Shown: positions 51,191 through 62,481 of the stretch, piece after piece | Layout: every line of letters starts with the position of its first letter | How positions within the stretch are numbered: the first letter of the stretch is position 1 | DNA from: Trissonchulus latispiculum | Lineage: Eukaryota > Nematoda > Enoplea > Enoplida > Ironidae | Reading direction: 5' to 3' | NCBI GenBank assembly: GCA_030248195.1 | Contig: JASAND010028288.1 | Coordinates: forward strand, 20,781-84,780 | Length of the DNA: 64,000 nucleotides | The notes under the pieces: model-generated | What the model was told of the DNA's origin: nothing | Database searches by the model: none | Seen by the model: only the letters and a program-made list of their open reading frames with translations | Translations under genes and position numbers: made by a program

Positions 51191-51718
51191 ATGAGTTCTA
51201 TTGGTTTTGTTAGTATGACGTATGACTGTATTCATCATATGGGTGAAGTGCCCATGGAAATTACAGTGGCCGTACGTTTCCCCTGTGGAAAGATTGCTCA
51301 ACGGACATTTCACATTCGAGCCCCTATACCATTTCACCAGTTGACCCCTCATCAACAAGCTTACTTTTATTTGGCCCGGTCGGAGAACGGACTCGAGTGG
51401 AACGACACTACAACGATGCCTGCGAAATGGGAGGTCATGGACAGCATTTGCGAATTTCTGCGACAAAGTCAAGTGGGCATGATAATTACGAAGGGGGAAT
51501 CTCTGTTCAAGGAGATGGATCAGGCTCTCTTTTGGAACGATCTAAATATTGACATTTATGACTCCGTCGAGGACATGAATTTACCTGCCCACACGCACGA
51601 CGTTGAAGGACTGCCGTGTTGTACCGTGCACAGCGGCATGCAAATGAGATATAAACGTCAGTGCTCGAAACACAAGGTTGCTCAGCTGGTTCGTGACTTT
51701 CTGAACTCTAACAGATGA
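51191..51718 (+). CDS. Palindrome gene 1, right copy: GLPCC/QCS family protein
   Basis: 175 codons, intact. I see no residue difference from the left copy over its whole length. ATG at 51191; CAATAAAAGA at about 51870 is the polyadenylation signal. About 1.2 kb separates it from gene 2, with the same 3' flank in both (GGGCC.TACTATAGTAGTAGTG and TTGGTGTCTCCCACTG). Confidence 0.65.
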   Translation: MSSIGFVSMTYDCIHHMGEVPMEITVAVRFPCGKIAQRTFHIRAPIPFHQLTPHQQAYFYLARSENGLEWNDTTTMPAKWEVMDSICEFLRQSQVGMIITKGESLFKEMDQALFWNDLNIDIYDSVEDMNLPAHTHDVEGLPCCTVHSGMQMRYKRQCSKHKVAQLVRDFLNSNR

Positions 51719-52009
51719 CTTTGTAGCATTATCCTTGTGCAGTAGTTTTCTTGTCGTGTCTTTTTGTTGTACAGTATTTTTGTTGTTGTTGTACAGTGTT
51801 GTCGCACTACATTATTTTTGTGCAGTGTTGTTGTTTTTGTGCAGTGTATAGTATTGTCGTTTATTTTTCCAATAAAAGATATCCGCCTGTATGGGCCGTA
51901 CTATAGTAGTAGTGTTCGCCACAGTTGGTGTCTCCCACTGTGCCACCATAAGCTAAAGTAGTCGGGTTAGTACTAGCGGTCGCGCCCTGTGATAATTTGG
52001 ACGGTGATG

Positions 52010-52560
52010 GTCCCAGTCAGCTTCCATCCTGGCTAAATTCTGAAGTCAATTTTGAATTCTACGACAGCGAATTACCTCAAAGTTTTTTTTCCATCGAAAA
52101 TGGTCAGTTTTGACCTAGGGTCAGCCATGGTCCCGGCCAGGGGTCAGCATGGAGCTTTGATCTTAGCAAAAATCTAAGCTCAGTTTTGAAATCTACGGCC
52201 ACGAAAACCCCTTGATAAAGTTTTTCGAGCGAAAATAGACAACTTTGAAATTTGACCTAGGGTCAGCCATGGTTCCGGACATGGGTCAGCACGGAGGTTA
52301 ATCAGTAGAGCAAAACTAAGGTCATTTTTGGATTCCCCGACCCCGAAAACCCCCTAGATAAAGTTTTCCGGGTGAAAATTGACAACTTTGAAATTTGACC
52401 TAGGGTCAGCCATGGTTCCGGTTATGGGTCCCTTAGAGCACGGAGCTTTCATCCTAGCTAAATTCTGAGGTCATTTCTGAAATCCCCGACCCTGAAAACC
52501 CCCTAGATAAAGTTTTCCGGAAGAAAAGGGTCAACTTTGAAAATTGACCTTGGGTCGACC
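52010..52560 (-). repeat. About 147-bp tandem repeats, right arm
   Basis: Mirror of 44920-45600, with about one unit fewer (three full copies and partials). The copy-number difference is direct evidence that the two arms are separate molecules in sequence and not a read-through artefact. Confidence 0.75.
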
Positions 52561-52569
52561 GTGGTTCCG

Positions 52570-52790
52570 GTCGCCTCCTCCACAACCTCCCCCCAACTCC
52601 ACAACCCAGAAAAAAACCTCCCCCCAATTTCCTCCACAACCCAGAAAAACCTCCCCCCAACTCCACAACCCAGAAAACCTCCCCCCAACTCCACAACCCA
52701 GAAAACCTCCCCCCAATTTTCCTCCACAACCTCCCCCAACTTTCCTCCACAACCTCATAAACCCCCCCCCAATAAGCCTCCATTTTAACA
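52570..52790 (-). repeat. CCCCCAACTCCACAACCCAGAA tandem repeat, right arm
   Basis: Mirror of 44740-44915, with slightly different unit order. Open frames on both strands (Pro/Thr/Gln or Gly/Val) are repeat artefacts. Confidence 0.8.
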
Positions 52791-52808
52791 CCTATTACTA
52801 CTCACAAT

Positions 52809-54392
52809 GGTCCTCCAGAGGAGGCCCCGACATGTGTAAACATAGGAAAATGAAAAAGTTAGGAAAATTTCGCGGTAACCAAAAGTTTGAGCGCTGTGCA
52901 AGAGTAGACGAGCTATAGCTGGGCAAAATGTTAATCTGGACTAGTTAGCGTGTTAATATCTATATGAGGTATTTTTGTGTTAGCTCAGCGATTTTCTAAA
53001 AATTTTTTAAAGTTGGGTGAAGCCGGATTTTTCCACAATTGAACCTTTAAAAACGTCACCAAAGAAATGTTTCGTCGTGGCCTGAACTAACCGTTTACTG
53101 CACAGATTTAGCGTATAGATATTAACACAGTACACAAATAGAGGTTCAATTTGCATACGCAAAATCCATGCTGCTACTTGTGGATAGTTCATACTTTTGG
53201 TTACCGCGTTGGCGTATTGCCTCAAAATACGTCATTTTCTGAATTTTTATTCCTGCTGGAGCAGGAATGTATAAAAAGTGTTTTATTATGTCCATTGCAG
53301 TATGAATCATTTCTCTATTCAGAAGCCTATCTTCAACATAGGGCTAGCTTAGGGCTGAGTTTTTTTGAGAGACAATATGCAAATTAGGTTTGGCAGCTAT
53401 TTAAGCAGCTGGATGGGCAGTCTTTGCGCAGTCTTCAGCTGTCTGCAATCGAATGGTTGCATATTTTAGAGCACCAGTGTAGCTTGGGAGCTGCACGAAG
53501 GTGCACTAGGATTAGGTAGCTGGATAGAATGCAGCCTGCTTGCATTGACGAGTAGTCTCGCACCTATCAGGCTTACACTGCTCTAGCGCACGGGGTTTTA
53601 CAAATCAGAAATTCCCATTCCCCAATTGAAAATTGCAGCAAGGCCTCTGTTTCGAATAACGAATCAATTCAATTGTGATTGAATAATAAAAGGTCTACCA
53701 AGGAATACTGCCCCTTTTGGGGCCTACTTGTTTGGATATAATGGTCCATAAGTCGGGTGAATGCCGAGCTATTCCAACCAAATTCGGTGTGCCAGTTTGC
53801 ACCTATGAAAGGAAAATGTGCGCTAAATTTCACTGCAATTGCCTGTGTTTAACTGTGGACGCATGCCTTAGTCCGATGACGGAGGCCGAGAGTCAAAAAA
53901 TCCCAAATTTTCAAATTTTTCAAATACAGCCAAATTTTATGACAAATTGAAGCTCTCGATGTCCTGAACATTTTATCTTCTTGCACCAGGTCTCTACAAA
54001 GCAGTATGAGAAAGTTAAGCCGCACTAAAGTTTGAAGTAAATAACAGTCGGAAGGAGCTTGATCAAATGGTTCAAACGCCGTTTCTCGCTCGTTGCTTGA
54101 CTTATCATTGTCATTTGCACAGCAATAATTACCCCCAAGATAGAGGCTTCAATTTGTTGTATTGACCATACAGTAGTCTTTTGTCATCCCATGTGTACAC
54201 GTCTTCGAAGCCCTTAGCGAGGCATAGTGGCGTAAATACTAAATTGTAGGGATTTGAACTGCAATATCTCTTAACTGGATTGACCCTGGATCTAAAAATG
54301 TGTCTTGTTTTTGGACACATATGGGGGTATATTACACCCGAAAATGAGCGAAATCGGTGACTATAAAATTTGGTACCCGGCGACCCCCCCCC
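52809..54392. other. Right-only segment of the TTAA element
   Basis: About 1.6 kb not mirrored on the left, where the palindrome arm starts only about 130 bases from the TTAA end. No convincing gene. The last 90 bases form the right terminal inverted repeat. It could be the old single-copy end of the parent element. Confidence 0.45.
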
Positions 54393-54719
54393 TTAAGGGG
54401 GTAACTGGTCCACTCCATAGGCAAATAGGATGCCCTTTGACTTCACACGCTCTTCCACATTTTCTCTCTTGGTAGACAACTATAACGCACTATTTCAAAG
54501 CCTTTAAATTTCACCAGACAGAATGGGCAGGCTAAACCCTATGCAAAATACGGTCACTCCTAGGCCTGGCCTTCACTACCCCTGTGCATAGCCACGGTTA
54601 TACACAGGCTGGCCCCGGCTTTTGGGACACAATTTTTCAGACGAATGCTTTTATCGCGAATGCCTTGAGGACATTCCATATCTTTTGCTGCTATCCAGAG
54701 ACTAAGAACGGTTCGTATA

Positions 54720-54895
54720 GCCTGGTTCATGTTGTTCGGATTATTTTTCCGATTTACTTTTTCATAAGTGTTTCATATGTTGAACATGTGCAAATCATGC
54801 AGCAATTCATACTCGCTCAGCGCAGCTAACACTTAAAACATAAATCGGAAAATCAAGTCGGAACAATAATCTAAAAAAGACGAGTATGAACCGGA
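54720..54895. mobile_element. MITE family GCCCGGTTCATAC, copy 3
   Basis: Ends GCCTGGTTCATG and GTATGAACCGGAT (imperfect inverted repeats). The inner sequence TTTTTCCGATTTACTTTTTC ... GTTGAACATGTGCAAATCATG matches copy 1 at 40022 closely. It lies in the intron of the GTPase gene, 180 bases before exon 2. Confidence 0.75.
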
Positions 54896-55072
54896 TTATG
54901 ACCAAGCCTACGCCTAAGCCTGTGCTCTCCGTCACCATATGGTCGAAAACACTACAGATACAGAACACAACTATTAAAATTAAGTTCACCGCTAAAATAA
55001 CCGATAAAGAAAATTTGCCTTCACAATTTTTAATTATTGCTTATGTTCTTTGTCCAGTCTTTGCTGTTTCAG

Positions 55073-57790
55073 GATTGAATCAATTTGAAGTGAACCCAAA
55101 CATGGATGGGTGCACAGTTGGAGCGAATATTGGAACAACGCCTGTGTCATTTGGTGGAGTCCCGTGTGAAGTTTTCTTGGTCGACACGGAAGGAATGGGA
55201 AATAATAGCGAAGACTACGATGTCAGCCTTGTGTTGCCATTGCTGCTTGCTTCGAAGTTTGTTATTTTCAACAAACTGGGCAACATTCAGCGGAGTTCCA
55301 TCCTAACCTGGTTGGGGGTTATTCAGCTTGCCTTTAAAAAGCTAGACTTAGAAAAGGAAAAACTGGGAAATCTCATAATTTTGGTCAGGGATCGTTCTCG
55401 TGGACGCCGGCAAGAAGCAACTGATTTGCTGCTGGGTGAAGAAACAACTGCAAACGGTAAAGATGCACGTCAAAGAAATGAAATGCGACAACTTTTGCAA
55501 GGAACTTTTTCCAGCATTCATGTAGTATGTGTTCCACGGCCCCATCAAAATTCGGATGAAAAAGTACCGGCCTACAACGAGTGCAACAAAGAATTCAAAC
55601 AAATCGTGGAATGGTTCAAAGAAGATTTTTTTAAAGGGTGCTTCTTGAAGAAAGCAGCAGTACCGATGTCTGGTGAAGCGATTTCAAAGTTGCTGACGGA
55701 TGCAGTTGACAGTATCAACAAGGGAAAAACAATCCGTCTGCGTTCAATAATGGATCAGATATATTATGAAGAAGCTAATAAAATTAGCAACGAAGAAATA
55801 AGAAAATTAAAGAACAAGCTAGCAAAAGAAATGAAATCTATATACGAAACCGCCAAGATGGAGGAATGTATCGCAGAAAATGAAAAGGTTTCGCTGAAAA
55901 ATTACATTGCTTGCTGTAATGGAAAGAACATTCCAGATCGTTTTATAGAAGATAAATCCTTTGAATCCGACGTAAAAGAAGCCTGTCTTCTCGCGAGGGA
56001 ACAACGCAAAGCAGAACTAGATGCACTTAAGGTGGTGATTCCTTTTGGGCACATATTTTTGGTTGACGGTTCAAATCAGGATGAAATTTGATGAAACTTT
56101 CCAAAATAAGGTCTTTTAGCATTCTAACACCCTCCGCGCAATCCCGCTTCAAAACTTCAACGTTTTCGTTCAGGGCGATTTTTGCCGCTTTTTGACAATT
56201 ATACAGTATTTGCATAGCTATGATTATATTCATTCGAAAGATCTTGTTGAGCTCTACAGTTTTGCTTTTTGAAGCACCTTTCTAGCGTTTCTCTATAGTG
56301 AGATATAACTGATTTTCTTATATTGGCGTTGAAAACTTGTCATTTTTGCAGAAATCAAATAATCCGCCATTTATTGAGCTACGCAAGCCGTAAAATTAAA
56401 CGAATGGCGTCAATTTGAAGGTCCCGTCGAGGCCGATTATGCATGGCGTTATAATCTTCTAAATGCTATCCTGTATGCTGCTATCATGAAAAATGTAGTT
56501 TTTGCAAAAACATGACCAATTTTTTTCCAGCGATTGTGGAGCATTTACTATGCATGATAGAGAGTTGCCACTTACTAGACTTGTTTTACACAAAAATACC
56601 CAGGGACCCTTTTTTAGTTGCCCCGATTGCTGCTTTCTAGCTAAAGTGTTCGCTTGCTAAAGTTGGGAAAGGTAGGCAAAAACCAGGTTGCGCATACATT
56701 TTAGCTAATATCTCCATTACGAAGAGCGGTTTCATAATAACTAAAAAAGGGTCCCCAGGTATTTGATAGAGGTATCGAATGGTATAATCGATGCCTCACG
56801 AAAAAATTTACTTCAGTCTGCAAAAAATCTAGAAAATTAACGTACTTCAAAAATGCAGTAAAATAGTTTCCGAAAACTGAAGCTAGCTTTCTTGCATTTA
56901 TTAGAAAGAAAAAATGTTAAGCTCCATTTTGATATAAAAATGGCTTCTTAACTCCAGGTAATGAATGAGTAATAAGGGTTCAAAGTTGATGTCTCCAAAA
57001 GGAATCACCACCTTAAAGGGAAAATCTCTAGGATGAAAACTGACGCTGTTGTAAACTTGAGAAATTGGGTGGACAACCAAAAGTTGCCAGAGTCGGAAGA
57101 AACCCTGCTGCAAAATTGGTTGAAGAAGTTTGAGAAAGAAGTACAGCAGCTAGAACACAAGATATTTGGGGAAACTGGAGGACATGTGGATGTCTTTTTC
57201 AGCTACGCCGAATTTACTTCTGAAGTGAGCTCGTTGAAATTTCGTCTGTTGCAGATAAACGCAGAGAAAACTCAACAACAAGTAGAAACCGAAAAGCTGA
57301 AAAAGCTAAAAACGAACAACAGAAGAAACTGGAGCAACTGCAGGAGACAGCTAGAAATAGGCAGAACCAAATAGAACAAGTCGAAAGAGACCTAGCTGAA
57401 CAGAAAAGACAAAGGGAAGCTGCTGAAGAGAAAGCGGAAGAGCGAGAGCGACTAGAAAGAAGACGAAGGAAAGAACGTGAAACGCAGCGCGACGGGTGTT
57501 TTGAAGGCGGAGTTGGGAGTTGGGGTATAGAACAGTTGAGACAACCAATGAGAGTGGGACCTGCACAACAAGAAAGGGATATATCTTTTCCATTTCATCA
57601 TCCAGCATCATCAATCGGCCTAGGCAGATCTAGTCTGTCCGGCATATCATCGCCCAGCTTCAGCAGTGGTGGTCCGTTGCGCAGCGATGGTAATCCAGAC
57701 ATGCGCTATGCAGTGAACCGAGCTGCTTTGTTGGAGAGGGGTTACAATATGGATGGAAGTCGGGATATGAGATTTTCAATGTGGCGCTAA
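55073..57790 (+). CDS. GBP-like large GTPase, exon 2 (interrupted by a 982-bp transposon)
   Basis: Acceptor TTTGCTGTTTCAG before 55073. The frame continues the G-domain: MDGCTVG (switch I/G2), LVDTEGMGN (G3, residues 92-100), and LIILVRDRS (G4-type RD, about 162-163), all diagnostic of GBP/atlastin-class GTPases. A helical region follows to about residue 375 (REQRKAELDAL). There a TTAA element (56031-57012) interrupts it and creates a stop at 56091. Downstream coding resumes at 57017 with helical sequence (NWVDNQKLPESEETLLQNWL). Near 57290-57310, in an A-rich stretch, the frame slips by one base into a long Glu/Arg/Lys coiled coil (RDLAEQKRQREAAEEKAEER). The end is a Gly/Ser-rich tail to TAA at 57788-57790. 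As it stands the allele would be truncated unless the insertion is spliced out. Confidence 0.75.
56031..57012. mobile_element. Non-autonomous TTAA (piggyBac-type) element inside the GTPase exon
   Basis: Perfect 18-bp terminal inverted repeats GGTGGTGATTCCTTTTGG / CCAAAAGGAATCACCACC, flanked on both sides by TTAA (56027-56030 and 57013-57016). There is no ORF of note. Its right half has a truncated relative at 38095-38510, and about 56250-56450 matches 9900-10115. Inside, AAATACCCAGGGACCCTTTT and its complement (about 56604-56625, 56742-56766) form a nested inverted repeat. With one TTAA retained, removal leaves the GTPase frame open across the site. The insertion is therefore 986 bases, and its left edge falls in the codons for ALK. 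Confidence 0.9.
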
Positions 57791-59425
57791 CACTGTTGTT
57801 GGCAGAAAATACCCGTTCTTTGAAAGACACTACAACTCATATTTTATTTATAAACTACTAATATATTAGCACTATCTGGCACTGTTCACCTGCTATCTTT
57901 ATATGTGTTAACATCGACGCTTATTCATACTTTTGTTGCATGACGTCCCACAATTTTTCCAGATTTTCGCATGACATCGAAATCAGGTTGCCTCCAGGAA
58001 CAGCCTTAACGCTCTGTTACCTGGAGGGGGGTCCAGTGGACCCCGTCGCCAGTTTTTCTAGAATTACTGCAAGACACGAAATTTTCTTGGCACGATTTTC
58101 CACCAAAGGGCCCAGTTCATCCCCCTGGCGTTTGGTAGAAAGTGCCCAGATTTCACAGTAATAGGGTCAAGAAGCTACCAATCGGCGCCAACACCGTCAA
58201 AAAGCACGCTACTACATATATGTAATAGGAAGATTTTGAGCTTCATTTAGAAAAGTTGGTTTTGAGCGGGAACAAGCAGAAAACAAGATAGAATATTGTG
58301 TTGAATAATGTTGGAAGTTTTATGTTGCTAGCTGAATGTAATCATTTTGTGTTTTTTCCAGTGACTCAAACTCTTGACTTTGTTAACTAACTGTAATTGC
58401 AACTAATTGTAATTGTCTAACCAAACTAACTGTAATGATCTGTCCATTTCTTTGTTAACTAATTGTAGTTGTCTAATTATGTAATTGTCTAAAAATTGCA
58501 AACTAACCATTTCCTTATCCTTATAAGTTCGCTTTTTTTGCTAAACTAAATTACTAACTATTGTTTATGTGTTCATCTGTGTGTGTTCAACTAATGTTGG
58601 ATGTATTCCTGTGTGTTGGAAATTTTGTACAGTTGGAATTTGCAGTGTCCACTTGAACACATATTTCTGTTTGCATGGACGATTCAGCTAATTGGTTGTT
58701 TTCCGATTTATGGGTATAAATTCGGAGGGTTGGGGTTAATCGGCTTAAAACGAAGATTTGGGGAACCCCCGTGAGCCCTTGAGCAAATGCTTATCATGAC
58801 GTATGGATCTCCTTTTCAATAGAAACGCGAACTTGAAAGAAACATCAAAAAGACCGAAAAAGGAGAATTGCAAGTGAACAGAGCTGTGACGGGGTTGGGT
58901 GACTGACCTAAAGATTTCATTTTGGGGTTGACTCTGCTAGAGAAAGGTCGGTCGAGAGAGACCTAGTTCAGTTAATCTGCGTTGTGTGGCTATTGCGCCT
59001 GGTCTGGTATTGTGTGGTTGGCCTGTTGCGCCTCTGATTTTTTGCATTGCCAGAGTCTATTTATTTCACCTGTTGTCAGTCGCCCCATCCTCGTCTTGTC
59101 TCGTTTTGAGTGTAGTTCTGCTAGCTGATATTACTTTTGAGTCATTTCCGCCGTCCTGAGGCATAATTGTGGATTTCATTAGTTAAACTTCATTCTACAT
59201 ATTTCCGGATATTGGATTGTAACTCGTTGGTTTGTGACAGTATTCTCGCTTCGTTTGGAGGAATTTGTATTCGTGACCGTCTATTGGTTAAAACCATAAA
59301 TCCTATCGGCTAATTAAACAGTAGCTTGGTAAGGGGTGTATTCGTCTTGCCTTCTTATCTAGGGATTTGATCTGAGGTTCAGAGTGGACCATTGTTTTAG
59401 TTACGAAAACTCTGACTAAGTAGGG
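57791..59425. other. Gene-free interval after the GTPase gene, weak inverted pair
   Basis: A 73-codon frame at 57940-58161 has no recognisable motif. GTTACCTGGAGGGGGGTCCA at about 58016 is echoed inverted at about 59869-59895 (TCCACTGGATCCCCCCAGGT), suggesting ends of an element of about 2 kb with poor conservation. Nothing else is identified. Confidence 0.3.
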
Positions 59426-59470
59426 AATAGTAAACTGATCTCAAAGTTAGTGAGTGATCAGTTTACTATT
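59426..59470. repeat. Perfect 15-bp hairpin
   Basis: AATAGTAAACTGATC (59426-59440) and GATCAGTTTACTATT (59456-59470) are exact inverted repeats around a 15-base loop. There is no U-run, and as a eukaryotic locus it is not a terminator. It may be a small MITE remnant or chance. Confidence 0.6.
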
Positions 59471-61140
59471 AGGTAGTTTAAGGGGAAACGAGCCATTGCA
59501 CCAGTGCTCTAATCGGCGTTTGAAAAGACTGAGTTTGCCCGACCCCCAAATTCGTGCAACAGAAAGGGCAGAGTTGGATAAAGTTCATAAATTAAGCCTT
59601 TGAAGCGATCTCTCAGCTCCCTAAAGTCTATTAGCCCAACCTTTTTCTTTACATACCAAGCCCCAGATGAAAGCTTTTTGAATATAGAGCGAATTTGGAA
59701 TTTACTAGGCAAACTGACCGAAAATGAACGCATAGTAAAATTAGGTGCTGGTGTGTTGGTTACGCTATCGACTGACCTCTAAAACATATTTTCTAGTCAG
59801 GAAGGGTGCAAGGAACACTCGGAAAGCATTCATACGCCCTGCGAAAGCTGCCTGGAAATTTTCTGATAGGCGGTCCACTGGATCCCCCCAGGTAACACCA
59901 GGGGTAAAAAGCCCTGATAACTGAGGGTTAAAGCTCATTCATACTTCATCGACCGACGTCTACAGACGTCAGCTACCGAAAGGCTGCCTACTTTAGCCTA
60001 CTTTAAATTAAAGCCGCTAGCTGAACATTCCGTGAATTTTACGTTTTGTTTGTACTTTAGTGTATTTTCTGCGAACAAAGTTTAGGAAATAGTTAAACAC
60101 AACGTCGAGTTACTGAAAATAGTTTATTATACTATTGTAGTGCTTGCTTACCTTTTGTTTTATTGCTAAACTTTCCAGAAAACTTTGAGAAGGGGTCTGA
60201 CAGGGTTTCTGTAGCAGCCATGCACAGTTAACACTTCTATTGTAAAGACGTTTTGAGCCAGCATACAGAACATAAATTATAAAAACTATGTTGGAATAGC
60301 TAGCAGTGCTTAAACTACACAGTTTAAAATGCTCTAAGAGCTTACATGTGCAAAAGCCACATATAAGATTTTTGTGAAACACATTACAAAACTTTATAAA
60401 GTGTTCATGAGTCGCTTATAAATTTCCGCTAATAGCCTCATAGTATTAAGCGGCTTTATTAGAATGTTAGTGAAGTGGAAGATTGCTGAAATTTTGTGGA
60501 TTTGTTGACTTGATTGCCTTTCAAAGTCTGACTTTATTTCACTAAATCAGTCACTTCAATGAACTAGTAAATGTGTCGTTATATTTCTCATTCTAAGTCT
60601 ATCCCAACTGGTCACTCGCCACTCTATAGTGTCATTCATGTCGTCTACACAAACGAATGAAGTTGCATCGAGTCAGTGGCATTTTTTGTTTCAGCATCAG
60701 CTTGAAATAGATCCATTTGGACCATTATAATCATGTAGGATAAAGTAAAAGTAAATGACTAAAACAAATAATTCAATTAGTACTTATTTAAATAATGTGA
60801 CATTGATGCCTGAGAAAAGGGTTATTATTTACATGCTTTTGCATTACAATCTAATGTTTTTAAATTATAAGATATGATAATTCAGTGTATTATTAGCGTA
60901 GATTCATCTTCTCTTTAGCATGCAGAGACGATAATTCTTATCCCAAAGACGATTAAATTACAATAAATTTCAAGAAGTGCTGAAGTCGTACTAGAAGGCC
61001 AAGAAGGTCTATGAGACTGAATAATCAGTTGAATCGTTGTGTGTCAACGCTCTCAGTACTAATTAAGTAAACTATATAAGTGTGGTTACTGCGAGAATAT
61101 AGGTCACGGAACAATAAACATATGTGTTATATAATCTCGG
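59471..61140. other. Gene-free interval
   Basis: Only short open frames on both strands, none with family features. AT-rich after 60500. An ATTAAATTACAATAAATT stretch near 60950 (plus-strand sense) is not linked to a gene I can see. Confidence 0.35.
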
Positions 61141-61204
61141 AAGTGGTCAACTTGTTGATTCACTAAAGCTGAAACGGTTTTCTTTTCGAAACCCATTTCG
61201 GGCA

Positions 61205-62349
61205 CTAAACCTTGTGCCCTGACGTAGGCCAAAGACGTTTATATGAGATGTAAATTTGCCACAGGACATTTTTTCCATGTTGGCAAACTCTCTCGGCAAG
61301 CTCTCCAATGAGAAATTTCGTAAAAGGTTGGAATAAAAACACAATACATTTTACCTCAAGAATAATTGATTTCGTTAGAGGAAACATTTTCGCCACAGTG
61401 AGGCAGCTCCCATCGCATTGAATTAAGGTTATCAGATCAAGCTTTCGTGTGATTAAATTTTGCGCATTGTTGGAACAATCTTTACCATCACAAGATAGCT
61501 TAGCTAAACTCCACGCTAAGCTTTTCAGCCGTTCATTTAAAGTTATACCGGGGCATAAGAGTAAACCTGTACAGCTAATTAGCGTAATAAAGGAGCTTAA
61601 TAAGATCAAATGAGTTGCCAGGTTATAACTGAACGATATTACATTAAACACGGAGCAGGTTATTGATACCAGTGCAAGAATGAACACCACACCGTAATGC
61701 CAACACCATACATCATTATGTGCATTGATATGATTTGATAACCTTAGATAATAGATTTTCCACTGTTTGAAATGCAAAGTGCTTACTCCGATCGTTCTTG
61801 TAATTGAAGTTTGTAAAACAGATATCCCCTGTTTTAGACAATAAATGTTGAACAACTGAAGGGAGAAAACTGTGGGCACAACCAAACAGATTGTTAAGTA
61901 ACTGGCAACATTAAGCATACTGACGATTGTAATTTCGGGCCAAAAAGAAACTATGATGGGTACCCGGAACATTTCAGCAATATGTCCACCGACTACACAA
62001 CTGGTGGTTATGACAGATACTGTTAAAGCAATGGTTGTTTTACATTTCCAGCAATAGACTAATCCTTTGTAGAAGTTATCGTCATTAGTTTCCTTGTGAT
62101 TTGGTCTTTTTCCTGCTTCAGTTATTGCTTCAAGTTCAGCGTCCCCCATTTTGTTTACATATTTAACTTTCATATGGTATTCATAATAGTGTGCAGTTAT
62201 CCAGTAAGATAGCACTATACCAAGCACAGACAGCCACCCAATCATTATGGACCCCTCTTTACTGGTCAAGCTGGAGATAGTGTGGATGTTTCGAACAGCA
62301 AAAGAGCAGAAAGAACCTGTAATTATTCCTAAGATGAAACGAATTGTTT
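61205..62349 (-). CDS. Multi-pass membrane protein (gustatory-receptor-like), exon 2
   Basis: Read leftwards, open from an acceptor TTCTACAG at about 62350 to a stop at 61205. Seven hydrophobic segments are visible (around FILGIITGSF, MIGWLSVLGIVLSYW, TIALTVSVITTSCVV, ITIVSMLNVASYLTICLVV, YGVVFILALVSITC, ATHLILLSSFITLISC and ILEVKCIVFLF). The soluble loops between them are short. The arrangement, with a late charged loop (FPLTKSII) before the last span, is reminiscent of invertebrate gustatory-receptor-like proteins, which are ligand-gated channels or receptors. No diagnostic motif is present, so the family call is tentative. The phase matches exon 1 only with this acceptor. The first ATG within the exon frame (62395 region) would lie upstream of the acceptor, supporting a spliced start. 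The frame is undamaged, unlike the nearby transposons. Confidence 0.6.
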
Positions 62350-62481
62350 CTGTAGAACTGCTAAAAATAAGGGTGCAGTGAAGTTGAACAGACATAATCA
62401 AGCTGATTCAGCTTTGAACTATTTTAGAAATTACCTAAAGCTATATAATAAATTTTATACATTACTGACAGTTGTTCTTAC

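Larger units (their letters stand above)
44561..54392. mobile_element. TTAA-flanked 9.8-kb palindromic element carrying duplicated genes
   Basis: Bounded by TTAA at 44557-44560 and 54393-54396. The ends are imperfect inverted repeats of about 90 bases: G11-TCGC..AATTTT..CTCCGATTT..CTCATTTTC at the left, complement of G9-TCGC..AATTTT..CACCGATTT..CTCATTTTC at the right. TTAA duplications are the mark of piggyBac-type transposition, but no transposase is visible. Inside is a long palindrome: left arm about 44688-48665, spacer about 48666-48951, right arm about 48952-52808. A right-only segment (52809-54392) completes the element. The arms are nearly identical but not perfect, so they are not a simple assembly mirror. 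Each arm carries its own set of four ORFs. The whole lies in the intron of the GTPase gene. Confidence 0.8.

Noticed and set aside
44561..54392. Herpesvirus-piggyBac fusion of the Teratorn type
   Set aside because: TTAA ends are shared, but no herpesvirus polymerase, terminase, capsid gene or piggyBac transposase is present.
59509..59782. Overlapping 60-74 codon frames on both strands
   Set aside because: No family features, and equal openness on both strands suggests chance.
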